A DNA stretch of 64,000 nucleotides from Dulcicalothrix desertica PCC 7102 (GCF_003991905.1 NZ_RSCL01000004.1:397934-461933); one strand, 5' to 3'. Positions 46,233 through 56,047 are shown, counted from the first letter of the stretch. The notes: a model not told the origin generated them from the sequence alone. Numbers and translations: made by a program.

Positions 46233-47453
46233 CTACAGCTTTAAAATTTCATTTAGTGAAACCAGCCATTGATAACAAGGTTCATCAATTGGCGCCAAAT
46301 CTCGACGTAGTTGTGCTAAAGACTCAGTATAAGCTTTCAGCCATCGTGCTGCAAGTTCTTGTTCAACTATTAAATCTTCTAATGATGCCCTATTAAATTG
46401 TGCCTTAACCCACTCTTCAAACGTCAATATTTCAAGAGATATTCCAAATATTTCCTCAATTTCTTTACATCTAGATTCTAGTTCTTCAAGTCTTTCAGGT
46501 TTAATGCTTGTAACAAAGCCAGCTTTTATAACATCAGGATGGACTTCCAGTTTTTCTGATAATTCTTCAATTTCATCTCTTAAACACGATTTACCATATT
46601 TAGCATCCCAAGCTTCTATAATTTGCCTATCCTCTAAAAGTTATATGTCACCAATATTTCCATGTTTTTTATTAGCTGAACGCATTTGTGAGAGAGGTTT
46701 TAGCAAATAATTAGGAAAAATTTGGAATTCTTGCATAGCTTGCATTAAACTGTGCATTGCTATTTCCATCAATCGAGCAGCATAAGCCGAATTATTCATG
46801 TGCTGTAAAATAATATTGAATGCAATCTCCTTGTTAATTATGGTGGTTTCCAGATATGAAAGTAGTTTATCAGTAATTTGTACAGCTAATTCTCTAAAGT
46901 TATCTGCTTGATTGAATAATTGTGATAAAAGATAGAGCAATGCTAACTCAGGAACTATCTGATCTTCCTCAACTGCTTCAACAATATTTAACCATTCAGA
47001 ACGGGCGCCTCTCATATTAGCTTTATATACAGATGAGTATGGATAATTTTCTGCTAAACTGCGCGTCATCATAAAACCATCTGCATTTAGCCTAAGTAGT
47101 TCATATTTTCGCAGTGTTGGTGTAATGTACTGTTTGTCCAGCGAACGCATTGAAATACCATCATGCCAAGAAAAATCTCTCGAACTTGCGCTACCTTTAT
47201 GTAATCTAATATTTTGTTCTGGTTCAATAGACTTTACACATAGTTGTAAAATTGTCAAACCAACTAATGCTCTCCCAACCTCGCTAGTTACTGAACTAAC
47301 CAGCGTGCCTAAAAGAAGCTTATGCTCCTGTGATAGTTGTGAAAAATCAAGATTTGATGACGAATTACGACAAAGTAAAATTTGTCTCTCTAAATATCCA
47401 CTAGAAAGTTCCGTTGCTATTTTTTTATATCGTATTTTTGCAGTTTGATTCAT
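46233..47453 (-). pseudogene. Restriction endonuclease gene with an in-frame stop codon
   Basis: From the ATG at 47453 a 270-residue frame ends ...KHGNIGDI, then TAA (46641-46643). The same frame continues for 136 codons (LLEDRQIIEAWDAKYGKS ... to 46233) with no start codon before the very end. Joined, the text GDI-x-LLE ... EAWDAK looks like the catalytic core of a PD-(D/E)xK type II endonuclease, with D in GDI and D-x-K in WDAK. GAA to TAA is the simplest explanation, so the nuclease is split just inside its active site. The start overlaps the 29-codon ORF (ATGA) and lies downstream of methyltransferase 2, as expected of an R-M operon. Confidence 0.7.
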
Positions 47454-47539
47454 CCTCCTTCTAAAAATAACTCAACTGTACCATCTGGCAATACCAATTC
47501 ACTTCTGTTGTTGTATACTTTTAAGTGTAATTCATCCAT
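47450..47539 (-). CDS. 29-residue ORF between methyltransferase and nuclease genes
   Basis: It starts with ATG seven bases after the methyltransferase 2 stop and reads MDELHLKVYNNR, then SELVLPDGTVELF, ending LEGG. Its TGA overlaps the nuclease ATG. GGAGG, its own last codons, serves as the ribosome binding site for the nuclease start. It may be a true small protein or only a leader that couples translation. No similarity recognised. Confidence 0.45.
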   Translation of the reverse strand: MDELHLKVYNNRSELVLPDGTVELFLEGG

Positions 47540-47546
47540 TTTTTAT

Positions 47547-49523
47547 TTATAAAGTTTTACGAAGTTGTACGCTTTTAGGGTTTAATGTTGGAAAGGCATA
47601 AGGAATTAAATATTTATCTTTAGGAATTTGAGAGTTGGTATTATGGTTTCTCACTTCATAGCCTATACTTCGTAAAGATTGAAGGTAAGAAAATATATCT
47701 TCTGCTTTAACACCCCATTTCTCTGCAAGTTCTGCGGTTGAAAGTTGAGAAGCAGTACCAATATACCTTGTTACACATTGAATAACATGCCAAAGCCGAT
47801 TAATTTCTAATTTAGGATGAAAGGTCATTATGCCAACAATTTTTGGACTGTATTGATAATACCCTGATAACTGTACTAAGTCAGCTTTGCCTGTAATTTC
47901 AGTTAACTTTTCTTCAAAACATTTCCAAAGGGATGTAAGGATTTGTAAATCTAAATCTTGAGCGCAAAGCTTAACTAAGTTTGTGCCTATAACCCATTCT
48001 TCATTAGCGTAAGATGGATTAATTTCTATAGTAAACTTTTCATCGTCATCCCAATTTGGATTTAGACCTGCTTTAATTAACCAGCGAACGTCATCAAAAT
48101 TATAATTTATGTAAATTTTTCTAGCTCCAACAGTTGCTTCTTTCTTCCAAGCGAAATTAGGTGACAGAAATCTGATTATTTCTCCTTTGTCATGAGATTT
48201 GATGCTAGGAATATACAAAATTTTACCTTTTTCTTTTAAATCTGTTACGGCAGCTTTAGCTTTTTGTAAATAAATATCTGTTAATTCTTTTTTACGTTGT
48301 CGAAAGCTTAATTTTTTATTGTGTTGTAAATAACTTATTGAACTAGGTAATTGAACTTTCATGACTTGTTCTAGAATACTCAGCGCTAACATCCTGCCCA
48401 ATTGAGGAGGTACTGAGTTACCAATTTGTTCGATAGAAACTTGTCGGTTTCCAACTATTTCATACTCATCAGGAATTGTTTGTAGACGTTTTAACTCAGA
48501 AATAGAAAACTTTCGATTTTCCCAGCTAAAAGGGCCTGTATATTGCCCACCTTGCGCTTTAATAGTTCGTACTGGGGTTTCTGGGTCTGCTTTATATAAA
48601 AAATCTGAAAATTTTGATCTCCAGCTAAATACTGGATTGGGATATCCCATTTCCTTTGTATAAAAACTATAATTAAGTCCAGGTGGAATATGTTCAAGTA
48701 AATGTCCATATTTACCGTTTATTCCTATTTCAATATCTGAATAGTCGGCGCCTTCTACAGCTTGTGCTGCAAAGTAATATGGATTTTGATTAAGAGAGTC
48801 TAAACCGTGAGTAGGATATGGAAATAAAAATTCGCCTTCTTTTAACCCAATAATAAATAAACGCTCTCGATGTTGAGGTACTCCATAGTCTGCCGCATCT
48901 AAAATACGATAGTAAATTTTATACCCAACTTCTCTAAAAGCTTCTTGAATTTCTTGCCAAGCTTCACCTTTATTGGCGCCAGTAATTCCATAAACGTTTT
49001 CAAATAAAAAGCCTTTTGGTTGAAGTGTTTTAAGAATACGAACATATTCTTGAAACAATGTACCTCTAGCATCTGTAATTCCAGTTACTCCTGCTGCTCT
49101 ACGTCCAGCAGCTGAGAAAGTTTGGCAGGGTGGCCCTCCAATAATGAAATCGATTTTAAAGTTAAATGTAGGTGAATACTCTCTTATATCTATACATATG
49201 GGTTTGGCGCCTGACAACCATTTTCCTTGTGACGAATTATGCTCTAAGGTTTTGATATACTTAGGTTCAAGCTCTAGCATTTGAATTATTTCAAAACCAG
49301 CATCATGAAATGCGATGTCTAATCCTCCACCACCCGAAAATAAACTAAGTGTTTTAATAGGGGTGTGTCCCTGCTGTATTAACCATTTTCGGAGCGATTT
49401 GCCAAAGTTATCTGTCCATGCTGGTTCTTGTTTGACTTTAAGAGTTGTTAGTATTTCTTGAAACCAAGCTTTATTAATTGGTTCACAACCAGGTAATTCA
49501 AGAGGAAGAGACAACTGTTGCAT
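47547..49523 (-). CDS. DNA cytosine-5 methyltransferase 2 with C-terminal extension
   Basis: A 658-residue protein. The N-terminal 50 residues precede a standard m5C methyltransferase: SLFSGGGGLDIAF (motif I), catalytic Cys133 in GGPPCQTFSAAG (IV), FENVYGI (VI), QHRERLFIIG (VIII) and GNSVPPQLG (X, near 378). About 270 extra residues follow, including a basic helix (FRQRKKELTDIYLQK), a mixed domain and a possible winged helix near 600 (LSTAELAEKWGVKAEDIFSYL). They may serve target recognition or nuclease contact. It leads the small ORF and nuclease pseudogene. Its integrity suggests it still methylates the genome. Confidence 0.92.
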   Translation of the reverse strand: MQQLSLPLELPGCEPINKAWFQEILTTLKVKQEPAWTDNFGKSLRKWLIQQGHTPIKTLSLFSGGGGLDIAFHDAGFEIIQMLELEPKYIKTLEHNSSQGKWLSGAKPICIDIREYSPTFNFKIDFIIGGPPCQTFSAAGRRAAGVTGITDARGTLFQEYVRILKTLQPKGFLFENVYGITGANKGEAWQEIQEAFREVGYKIYYRILDAADYGVPQHRERLFIIGLKEGEFLFPYPTHGLDSLNQNPYYFAAQAVEGADYSDIEIGINGKYGHLLEHIPPGLNYSFYTKEMGYPNPVFSWRSKFSDFLYKADPETPVRTIKAQGGQYTGPFSWENRKFSISELKRLQTIPDEYEIVGNRQVSIEQIGNSVPPQLGRMLALSILEQVMKVQLPSSISYLQHNKKLSFRQRKKELTDIYLQKAKAAVTDLKEKGKILYIPSIKSHDKGEIIRFLSPNFAWKKEATVGARKIYINYNFDDVRWLIKAGLNPNWDDDEKFTIEINPSYANEEWVIGTNLVKLCAQDLDLQILTSLWKCFEEKLTEITGKADLVQLSGYYQYSPKIVGIMTFHPKLEINRLWHVIQCVTRYIGTASQLSTAELAEKWGVKAEDIFSYLQSLRSIGYEVRNHNTNSQIPKDKYLIPYAFPTLNPKSVQLRKTL

Positions 49524-49592
49524 TACTAAATTTTATGTATCATATGAAATAATCATACTATGTCAGTACTAAAATATTACATAATAAATAAT

Positions 49593-50864
49593 TTAACACC
49601 AAGTTTGTATAACTTTACCTTTTAATTGCTGCCCGTACCAAGGTGTGTTTGCTGAAAGTGTATGTAGGTTTGCTTGTTTGACTGTCCAAGTTTGTTGGGG
49701 GTCAAATAGTACTAGTTCGCAAGGTTGATTTGGTGTTATTTTACTGACTTTTTGTTGTAAGCATTGTGCTGGACTACTGCTTAATGGGCGCCATAATTGT
49801 AAGGGTGTGAATTCTCCGGTCTCTACTAAGTTTTGCCATAGTAAAGATAGTGCTAATTCATAGCCAATGGCTCCTGGTGGTGCGTCGGCAAATGCTACTG
49901 TTTTTTCTTCATATGTGTAAGCGTTATGGTCGATTGCAATTACGTCGATAATGCCTTCTAGAACTCCTTTTCGTAGAGCTATCATGTCACTATTGTTACC
50001 TAAAGGTGGGTCAAGTCGTAAACTTGGGTTATAGCTTTTTAGGGCAATTGTATCGAGCAATAAGTGCATCCATGTTGTGCTGGCTGTTACTGGTAAACCC
50101 CGTGATTTTGCGGCTGCTATTAATTCAATACTTCTAGCTGTAGAAACGCGCATGATATGCACGGGTGTTTCTGTTGCTGCTACTAATTCTAAAAGTGCGG
50201 CAATTGCTGATGTTTCTGCACTTTCTGGTATAAAAGGTAATCCCAGTCTTAGTGCATCTGCTCCTTCGCGTGCTATCCCGTTGCCTCGCAGTTGAGTGTT
50301 ACATGCCCAGAAAGCTACTGTTTTATTGAATGGTTGAAGATATTCGAGTACACGTTTCACCATTGCTAGGTTATCTAGAGGTTTGGCGTCGGTGAAACCA
50401 ACTACTTCTGTGGCAAAATCTGCAAATTCATTCAATTGCTGTGCTGCAAAGTCTTGGCTGATGGCGCCCCATATGTTGAGATTAGGAATGGGGAATGAGG
50501 AATCAAATATAGATATGTATTGGGCGATTTTTTGTAGTTGTGTGACTACAGCAGCGTTATCTATTGCTGGGTTGGTGTCGGGTAATATGTTGATTCGAGT
50601 GAAGCCACCATGTGCTGCTGATTGTAATAATGAATTTATGGTTTCGCGTTCTTCATATCCTGGTTCTCCTGAGTGGCTGTATAAATCAATTAATCCGGTT
50701 CCTAGAATTAATTCTTGGCAGTTGCGAATTTGTGCGTCAGGTGGATATTCTGAAATGCTGGCTGCAACGTTGATGATTTGACCGTTTTGAATTAGCACGT
50801 CTGCTAATTGGTCGGTTTCTGAAATGGGGTCTATTATCCTTACTTGTTTTAGTAGTTCAGCCAT
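49593..50864 (-). CDS. pyrC: Dihydroorotase homologue, probably non-catalytic
   Basis: A 423-residue amidohydrolase-fold protein of the cyanobacterial PyrC branch. The usual D-x-H-x-H metal motif reads DLYSH (Tyr62, only His64 remains) and the DHAPH motif reads DHNAY. At least two metal ligands are therefore missing. The barrel itself is recognisable (GEPGYEERET; LPDTNPA). In other bacteria inactive PyrC-like chains act as structural partners of aspartate transcarbamoylase (PyrX type). I suggest that role, but it is inference. The ATG at 50864 is preceded by GAGGAG, better placed than for the GTG at 50876. Confidence 0.85.
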   Translation of the reverse strand: MAELLKQVRIIDPISETDQLADVLIQNGQIINVAASISEYPPDAQIRNCQELILGTGLIDLYSHSGEPGYEERETINSLLQSAAHGGFTRINILPDTNPAIDNAAVVTQLQKIAQYISIFDSSFPIPNLNIWGAISQDFAAQQLNEFADFATEVVGFTDAKPLDNLAMVKRVLEYLQPFNKTVAFWACNTQLRGNGIAREGADALRLGLPFIPESAETSAIAALLELVAATETPVHIMRVSTARSIELIAAAKSRGLPVTASTTWMHLLLDTIALKSYNPSLRLDPPLGNNSDMIALRKGVLEGIIDVIAIDHNAYTYEEKTVAFADAPPGAIGYELALSLLWQNLVETGEFTPLQLWRPLSSSPAQCLQQKVSKITPNQPCELVLFDPQQTWTVKQANLHTLSANTPWYGQQLKGKVIQTWC

Positions 50865-50945
50865 TAATTTGTCCACTCCTCTGTTTTTTGTCTTTGGTCA
50901 TGTGCGTTTAAGAACTAATGACCAAAGAAATTGCTGAAGCAATTA

Positions 50946-52286
50946 TTACAAGGCTCCTGCTGCGGTTTTGTCTAGTACACCAGAACCTAGGTGTGTGGTG
51001 ATGTTCATCGCTTGCAATACTGGATGTCCATCTAAGCCAGAGGGATAATCTATAACGCTGACGGCGCCATTACCTTGACGGAAATTCCAGAAGCTTTCTG
51101 ATGATAATCCTAGGATATGACAAAGTAGGGTCTTATTTGTTGCGTCGTGGGCAACAATTAAACCGATGTTTCTCTGTTCATTTAAAGCTTGTTGTATAAT
51201 TAGTTGCCATGCTGCCGTGCTACGCTCACTAACTTGCTGTAGATTCTCACCTTCTGGCATTTGAACTTCAGCGGGTATTGTGCGCCACCTTTCTAGTTCT
51301 CCAGGATATTCTTGCTCGATTTCTCGCTCAAATTTTCCTTCCCATAGTCCGTGGCTAATTTCACGTAAGTCAGCGTTATATTTTAAGTCTATGTTTGGAT
51401 GGGATTGTAAAATAAGTTCGGCTGTTTCTTTAGGACGTGCCATTGGACTTGATACAGCAAAATCTATTTTGACTTCTTTTAAAAATTCGCCAGCTTTTTT
51501 GGCTTGTAGTCTGCCATTATCATTAAGGGGAACATCGATTTGACCTTGGAATCTACCTTGACGGTTCCACTCTGTTTCACCATGACGTACAAGTAATAAC
51601 CTTATACCGCTATGTCCTGGACGTACCGAAGGCATTGTCTCACCCATATGTTGCGTCTGGTTCATTGATTCGAGTTGGACATTTTCTCCCAAACCACCAG
51701 AAAAATTCAAGACGCTAATTCCACAATTTGATTGTTGAAGCGAATGATATCGAGCCGGAGAAATTGATAAAGCAGTACTAATTAATGCGCGGTTGATACC
51801 GTTATGTCCAATAATCAGTATTGTTTCACCTTTATGGCGCCGTAAAATCTCTTCCCAAAATTGCTTCGCTTGTTCGTATAAAGACAAAACTGGGAAGTGT
51901 TCACGTGTCCCTTCGGGTGTGGGAAGAAGCATCATAAACTTGTCAGGGCAGGAATGCCAAGCTGTATACTCTTCGGGAAATTTTTCTTTGACCTCAGTAG
52001 TTGTCATCCCAACCCACAAGGGTAAGTCAATCTCCATAAGATTATCACTGGTTTGGAGTGCTGTTGATTGACCAGAATCGCTACAAATAATATCTGCCGT
52101 CAACTTTGCACGCTGCAATGGGCTAGAGTAAATAGCGTTAAATGATATGTTGCTGAGGGCTTTTCCTACTTTGCCTGCATCATCACGACCTTTCTGTGTT
52201 AACTGCGACGCATCGGAACGTCCCTGAATTCGCCTCTCAGTATTGTATGTACTTTGACCGTGGCGCACAATGATGACACGAGTCAT
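50946..52286 (-). CDS. Two-domain histidine phosphatase (phosphoglycerate mutase-like)
   Basis: A 446-residue protein made of two tandem RHG-type domains. The first starts VIIVRHGQSTYN, the second LLLVRHGETEWN (near residue 230). Each has its own second His (ILIIGHNGIN; GLIVAHDATN). Both catalytic arginine-histidine sets are present, so both domains could be active. Family members act as phosphatases for sugar or serine phosphates, or as cofactor-dependent phosphoglycerate mutases. The gene is 69 bases upstream of the dihydroorotase-like ORF, so they may be cotranscribed. Confidence 0.88.
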   Translation of the reverse strand: MTRVIIVRHGQSTYNTERRIQGRSDASQLTQKGRDDAGKVGKALSNISFNAIYSSPLQRAKLTADIICSDSGQSTALQTSDNLMEIDLPLWVGMTTTEVKEKFPEEYTAWHSCPDKFMMLLPTPEGTREHFPVLSLYEQAKQFWEEILRRHKGETILIIGHNGINRALISTALSISPARYHSLQQSNCGISVLNFSGGLGENVQLESMNQTQHMGETMPSVRPGHSGIRLLLVRHGETEWNRQGRFQGQIDVPLNDNGRLQAKKAGEFLKEVKIDFAVSSPMARPKETAELILQSHPNIDLKYNADLREISHGLWEGKFEREIEQEYPGELERWRTIPAEVQMPEGENLQQVSERSTAAWQLIIQQALNEQRNIGLIVAHDATNKTLLCHILGLSSESFWNFRQGNGAVSVIDYPSGLDGHPVLQAMNITTHLGSGVLDKTAAGAL

Positions 52287-52501
52287 CTTAAACCCCTCCT
52301 CTATCTAAAGGTATAATCTTACTTTAAAGTGCGCGACTTCGTGACACAAGCAGATGTGTGAAATATTGTAAATTTTTTCTTTTTAAAACTCTAAATACTG
52401 CATAACTTGCCAATTTTATTCTCTACTAGTTTTAAGACCTGCATTAATTCGATGCATGGAACATCATATATTTTACTAGGTACTTAGTACTAGGGGGAAA
52501 A

Positions 52502-52789
52502 ATGTCAGAGCGAAGAAGAGACTTTCACCGTTTGAACGACTTAAATCTGTCCAGCTTTTGGTGGCACAGTGGCACAGAATGGACATCTATAATTAAAGAT
52601 GAAATTACTCCAGACAAAAACGACGCAGTAGAATCGCAATCAGTACCGCATAGACCAATAATATATAGTGCTGTCGCCATTTTAGTGTTGTTAGGCGCCG
52701 CAATTGTAACACGCACGGGCGAAATATCACAGAGACTCGAAACAGCACAAAATCAACCACAACAAATCATTTTCAGTAATAAATACTAA
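52502..52789 (+). CDS. Small single-pass membrane protein of unknown function
   Basis: A 95-residue protein with a charged N-terminal half (SERRRDFHRLNDLNL) and one membrane helix near residues 52-68 (IIYSAVAILVLLGAAIV), then a short polar tail. GGGGGA lies before the ATG. A perfect palindrome follows its stop. Unknown function. Confidence 0.6.
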   Translation: MSERRRDFHRLNDLNLSSFWWHSGTEWTSIIKDEITPDKNDAVESQSVPHRPIIYSAVAILVLLGAAIVTRTGEISQRLETAQNQPQQIIFSNKY

Positions 52790-52803
52790 TAATACACATA
52801 ACA

Positions 52804-52829
52804 TAGAGACGTGACATGTCACGTCTCTA
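52804..52829. repeat. Perfect palindrome of GTAGAGACGT type
   Basis: A 26-base perfect inverted repeat TAGAGACGTGACA / TGTCACGTCTCTA, just after the small membrane protein and before the next gene on the other strand. Member of the family at 2382 and 61018. Confidence 0.7.
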
Positions 52830-52866
52830 CATCTTATAAATATACATGTGTCGAAAGATACGCTTA

Positions 52867-53244
52867 CTAGTTATTCGCTGATCTATCCAAACCAGTTAAA
52901 TCAACCTGAACTTGTACTCCATCGTTACCACCCCCAATTGTTTGCTGTGCGGGTTGTAAAAATACAGGAGTATCAGGAAGCGTCAGAGTTTGGTTAAACT
53001 GAACAGGTGAAGCTGAATTAGGTTTCGCCGCACTTGGTTGACTATTTTCAGGATTAATTGCACCGAAGAAGTTAGCAAAATCATCTTGTGCGCTTCTATT
53101 GTCGATTCCCACTAATGAAGTTCCAGATAAAGAAGATGCTTCTCCTTGTGGGCTTGACGTTCTTGATGATTGTGCAATAGCGGGCATTCCAAAGCTGACA
53201 ATAGTCGCCGCTACTATTAAGGCGCCATAAGTTATAGCTTTCAT
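52867..53244 (-). CDS. Exported protein of unknown function
   Basis: A 125-residue protein with a signal peptide (AITYGALIVAATIVSFGMPAIA). The mature part is polar, with Ser/Gln-rich low complexity and a C-terminal strand (GVQVQVDLTGLDRSANN). No cysteine. No recognised domain. Confidence 0.6.
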   Translation of the reverse strand: MKAITYGALIVAATIVSFGMPAIAQSSRTSSPQGEASSLSGTSLVGIDNRSAQDDFANFFGAINPENSQPSAAKPNSASPVQFNQTLTLPDTPVFLQPAQQTIGGGNDGVQVQVDLTGLDRSANN

Positions 53245-53352
53245 TGTTTTGACCCAGATTAAACATGCGATTTGATATCCATTATACTAACCATCCAATT
53301 TTTGGCGAGGATATATTGTTGGGGCGGGTTTTGCCAAGTTTTTCAGTATCTA

Positions 53353-53751
53353 TCAGGATGGAGATAAACCTGCCCGTACTTTTTGTATTTGGTTCGGCGC
53401 CTGCATTTCGTGAAATAGCTGAATAGCAGTGTCAAAGTTTTCTTGAGATTTTTCTATATCACCTTTTTTAGCAAAAGTCAATGCTAACTGGTAATGAGCT
53501 TCGGCTAAATCTGATTTGGCGCCGATTTCAGATAGCATTTGGATTGCAACATAGTGAAGAGAAGTTGCAGCATCAAAATTCTGTTGATGTCGTTTTATTT
53601 CAGCCATGCAAATAATAGCTCTGGCGTGAATTTGTGTAAATTTATTACCTTCAGAATTCAGAATAGCTGTTTTGCAAATTTCCCAAGATTTATCAAAATA
53701 ACCCAAATTTTTATAAGAAGATGCAAGATTGACGCGCGTTATGTCCGGCAC
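53353..53751 (-). pseudogene. TPR fragment, 3' part of the broken STAND/TPR gene
   Basis: The frame carries TPR helices (KSWEICKTAILNSEGNK; AEAHYQLALTFAKKGDIEKS) but has no proper start. It is the out-of-frame continuation of the gene at 53711-54361. Removing one G from a G4 run (53751-53754, minus strand GGGG) joins WGA... and VPDITRVNLASSY into one TPR chain. Confidence 0.6.
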
Positions 53752-54361
53752 CCCATGAGTTTATACTTGTAGATAAAGTAAGAGAATTTATAGCTTTATC
53801 AGCCATAAATAATACATCTGTTTTACAATCCGTATAAGAATTAAGATAAATTAGACAAGATTGAGAATAAACTGTATAGTTATGATAGTTAATATTAGTC
53901 AAACTAAATTCATAAACTTTTGTCAGGTAAAATTTAGCCGCTTCAACTTCCCACAGTTCCATTTTACAAAGACCAATATTAAACCATGTACGCATTTCTA
54001 TATATTCTTGCTTGACTGCAACTCTATTAAAGACTTCGATGGATTTATCAAAGCATTGCAACGCTAATCCTAGACTACCAATGATGCGATATGTATACCC
54101 AAGAATATGGTATAAATGAATCAATCTATTATCGTCTTGAATTTTAGGAATAATCGGATTGATAACATCTACAACTTTTTGAAGTAATCCGAGCTGATAA
54201 AGCGACGAACCTAGTGTCAAACTTCGATAATTTCGATTACTTCTTTCGGTTAGTATCACATCACAAGCTTGTTCATAATCTTGAATCGCAACATAATGAT
54301 AATAAGCTTCTAAAGCGAAGCGAGCATCATTTACATCTATAATTGTATTAACTGTTGACAT
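53711..54361 (-). pseudogene. TPR middle part of the broken STAND/TPR gene
   Basis: Begins MSTVNTIIDVNDARF-ALEAYYHY and continues with TPR-like helices, ending in a frameshift at 53751-53754. It is in frame with the ATPase gene upstream (stop at 54395). Between them the frame reads through TAG with plausible family text (NRHAAEFW), so a single stop mutation separates the two parts. Confidence 0.6.
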
Positions 54362-54394
54362 CCAAAACTCTGCTGCATGTCGATTAGATACATT

Positions 54395-55684
54395 CTATTC
54401 ACTGGTAGACTTCAAACGTTGCTTGGCTTCAAGCATAATTATAGAATGTAACCAATATTTACCTTTATGGAACTCGATTAAAGATAAATCTTTTAAATCT
54501 CTAATTAAACGAATTCGCAAAGAATCTGGAACATCCCAAAGTAAACACAATAATCCTTCGATTGGAATTGAGGGAATATTTTTATAGCGATAGCACCCTA
54601 AGCGGCAAAGTAAATTATAAGCTGGTAAATTATTTTTCTTTAACCGTTCAAATTGACTTGCAACTAAATCTTTTAATTCTCTTTCTAATAATAAATCTCC
54701 AGATTTTTTGGTTTCATGCCAGTAAGTATCAATATCACCATAAAAATCTGTTATAATTGCACCGCTAAGTATTTGCATCGCTTTTGCATTTCCTCCATAT
54801 GCTCGCCACATTTCACTAATCAATGGAGAATTAGAATTAATATTGCGCCAACCAAAAAACTGGCGCCACGCATCCTCATCTAATCCTTTGAGTCGGTAGC
54901 GATAAACTGCTACACTTGGTTCATACAAAGGCTCTCTACTTGTTATTAATGTAACTGAATTTACATCGGGGTCAGATAATATCTCTAATAGTTGTAAATA
55001 GTGGCGCCTTTCTTCAATGAGTTTACCGTTTTTATCCAACGCTGTTTCTAAGCTATTTATAAATATTCCAATTTTTCGATGTTTTTCTTGTAGTTTACGT
55101 CGTAGTCGTTCCAAGTTAATATGAAAATCTCGTGCTGGTTGTTCATTAAATTCTCGCTGCAACCATTCTTCAACAACGCTCTCAACGGTAGAAATATTTT
55201 GTATTTCCTTACCTAGCCTTAACTGTAAGACATCAAAATTATATTTTTTAAAATAATTATATCCTAGAGTAGTTTTACCTACGCCCCCTTTTCCTTGTAT
55301 AAGTATAAATTTAGAACCCTGAAACACAATTTTATTCAACTCTTCAATTTCTACATCTCTTCCAATAAAGCTAAAGTTAACGCTATTAAGACTAACTTTT
55401 TCAGTTGCTAAATTTTGTTGATACCAGCAACGTTCTATTGCTACTTTAAATGTTTTCTTACTAACCTTTTGACCTATTAGTTTAGAAAGTTCGCTCCAGA
55501 GTCCGGCGCCAACTTCTTTTAAATAAGCCTCAGTATAATCATACTTTATTGCAATATCTAGGTATGTTTGTCTTTCATCATGCCATAATTCTTTTAAGAT
55601 AATCATTTGACATGAGTCTAAATACTTGCTATTTTTTTGAACGGTTAATTTTTCTAGATAATTTAAAACTTGTTCTATATTCAT
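54395..55684 (-). CDS. STAND/NB-ARC-type ATPase, truncated by a stop codon
   Basis: A 429-residue intracellular signalling ATPase. The N-terminal part (about 1-90) is a helical HTH-like domain of a cyanobacterial conflict-associated family. Then come Walker A GKGGVGKTT near residue 133, a Walker B-like strand IGIFINSLE (the usual Asp is Asn) and the sensor LITSREPL. The winged-helix part follows to RLKSTSE and TAG. Families of this kind normally continue into TPR or WD40 sensors; here that sensor continues in the same frame after the stop (53711-54361). The truncated ATPase lacks its ligand-sensing repeats, so it is likely non-functional or degenerate. Confidence 0.8.
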   Translation of the reverse strand: MNIEQVLNYLEKLTVQKNSKYLDSCQMIILKELWHDERQTYLDIAIKYDYTEAYLKEVGAGLWSELSKLIGQKVSKKTFKVAIERCWYQQNLATEKVSLNSVNFSFIGRDVEIEELNKIVFQGSKFILIQGKGGVGKTTLGYNYFKKYNFDVLQLRLGKEIQNISTVESVVEEWLQREFNEQPARDFHINLERLRRKLQEKHRKIGIFINSLETALDKNGKLIEERRHYLQLLEILSDPDVNSVTLITSREPLYEPSVAVYRYRLKGLDEDAWRQFFGWRNINSNSPLISEMWRAYGGNAKAMQILSGAIITDFYGDIDTYWHETKKSGDLLLERELKDLVASQFERLKKNNLPAYNLLCRLGCYRYKNIPSIPIEGLLCLLWDVPDSLRIRLIRDLKDLSLIEFHKGKYWLHSIIMLEAKQRLKSTSE

Positions 55685-56047
55685 TCGATACTCAGTACTA
55701 TTGTGATTCTACTTTAACAGTTTGATGAAAGGATTTACATACCTTAACCTACTTTTACCTACTTTTTTTGATATAAACTACCTACCTGAAACATACCAAT
55801 AAAGCAACTACTATTGATTACAATCGAGACATGAAGAACAAACAAATTAGAGCGTAAAGGCAAGTGGTGTGAGCAACATTATTTATAGAAAAAAGCTCAA
55901 CAACAATAAAAGTTAGTCTTAAACTGTATAAAACTGAATAGACAATATGTTCTTTAGTGTGCTGTCTGTAGCTAACAGTCTAACTAACTATTTTTGTAGA
56001 GCGCAAACGGGTTTGATAAGTAGTTTACACTCTACTGGAGGAATTTT
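55685..56047. other. 363-base region before the small Cys-rich protein
   Basis: Divergent spacer. A strong ribosome binding site, CTGGAGGAATTTT, ends it just ahead of the ATG at 56048. No further gene; a frame at 55947-56132 overlaps the next gene in another frame and is not supported. Confidence 0.5.
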
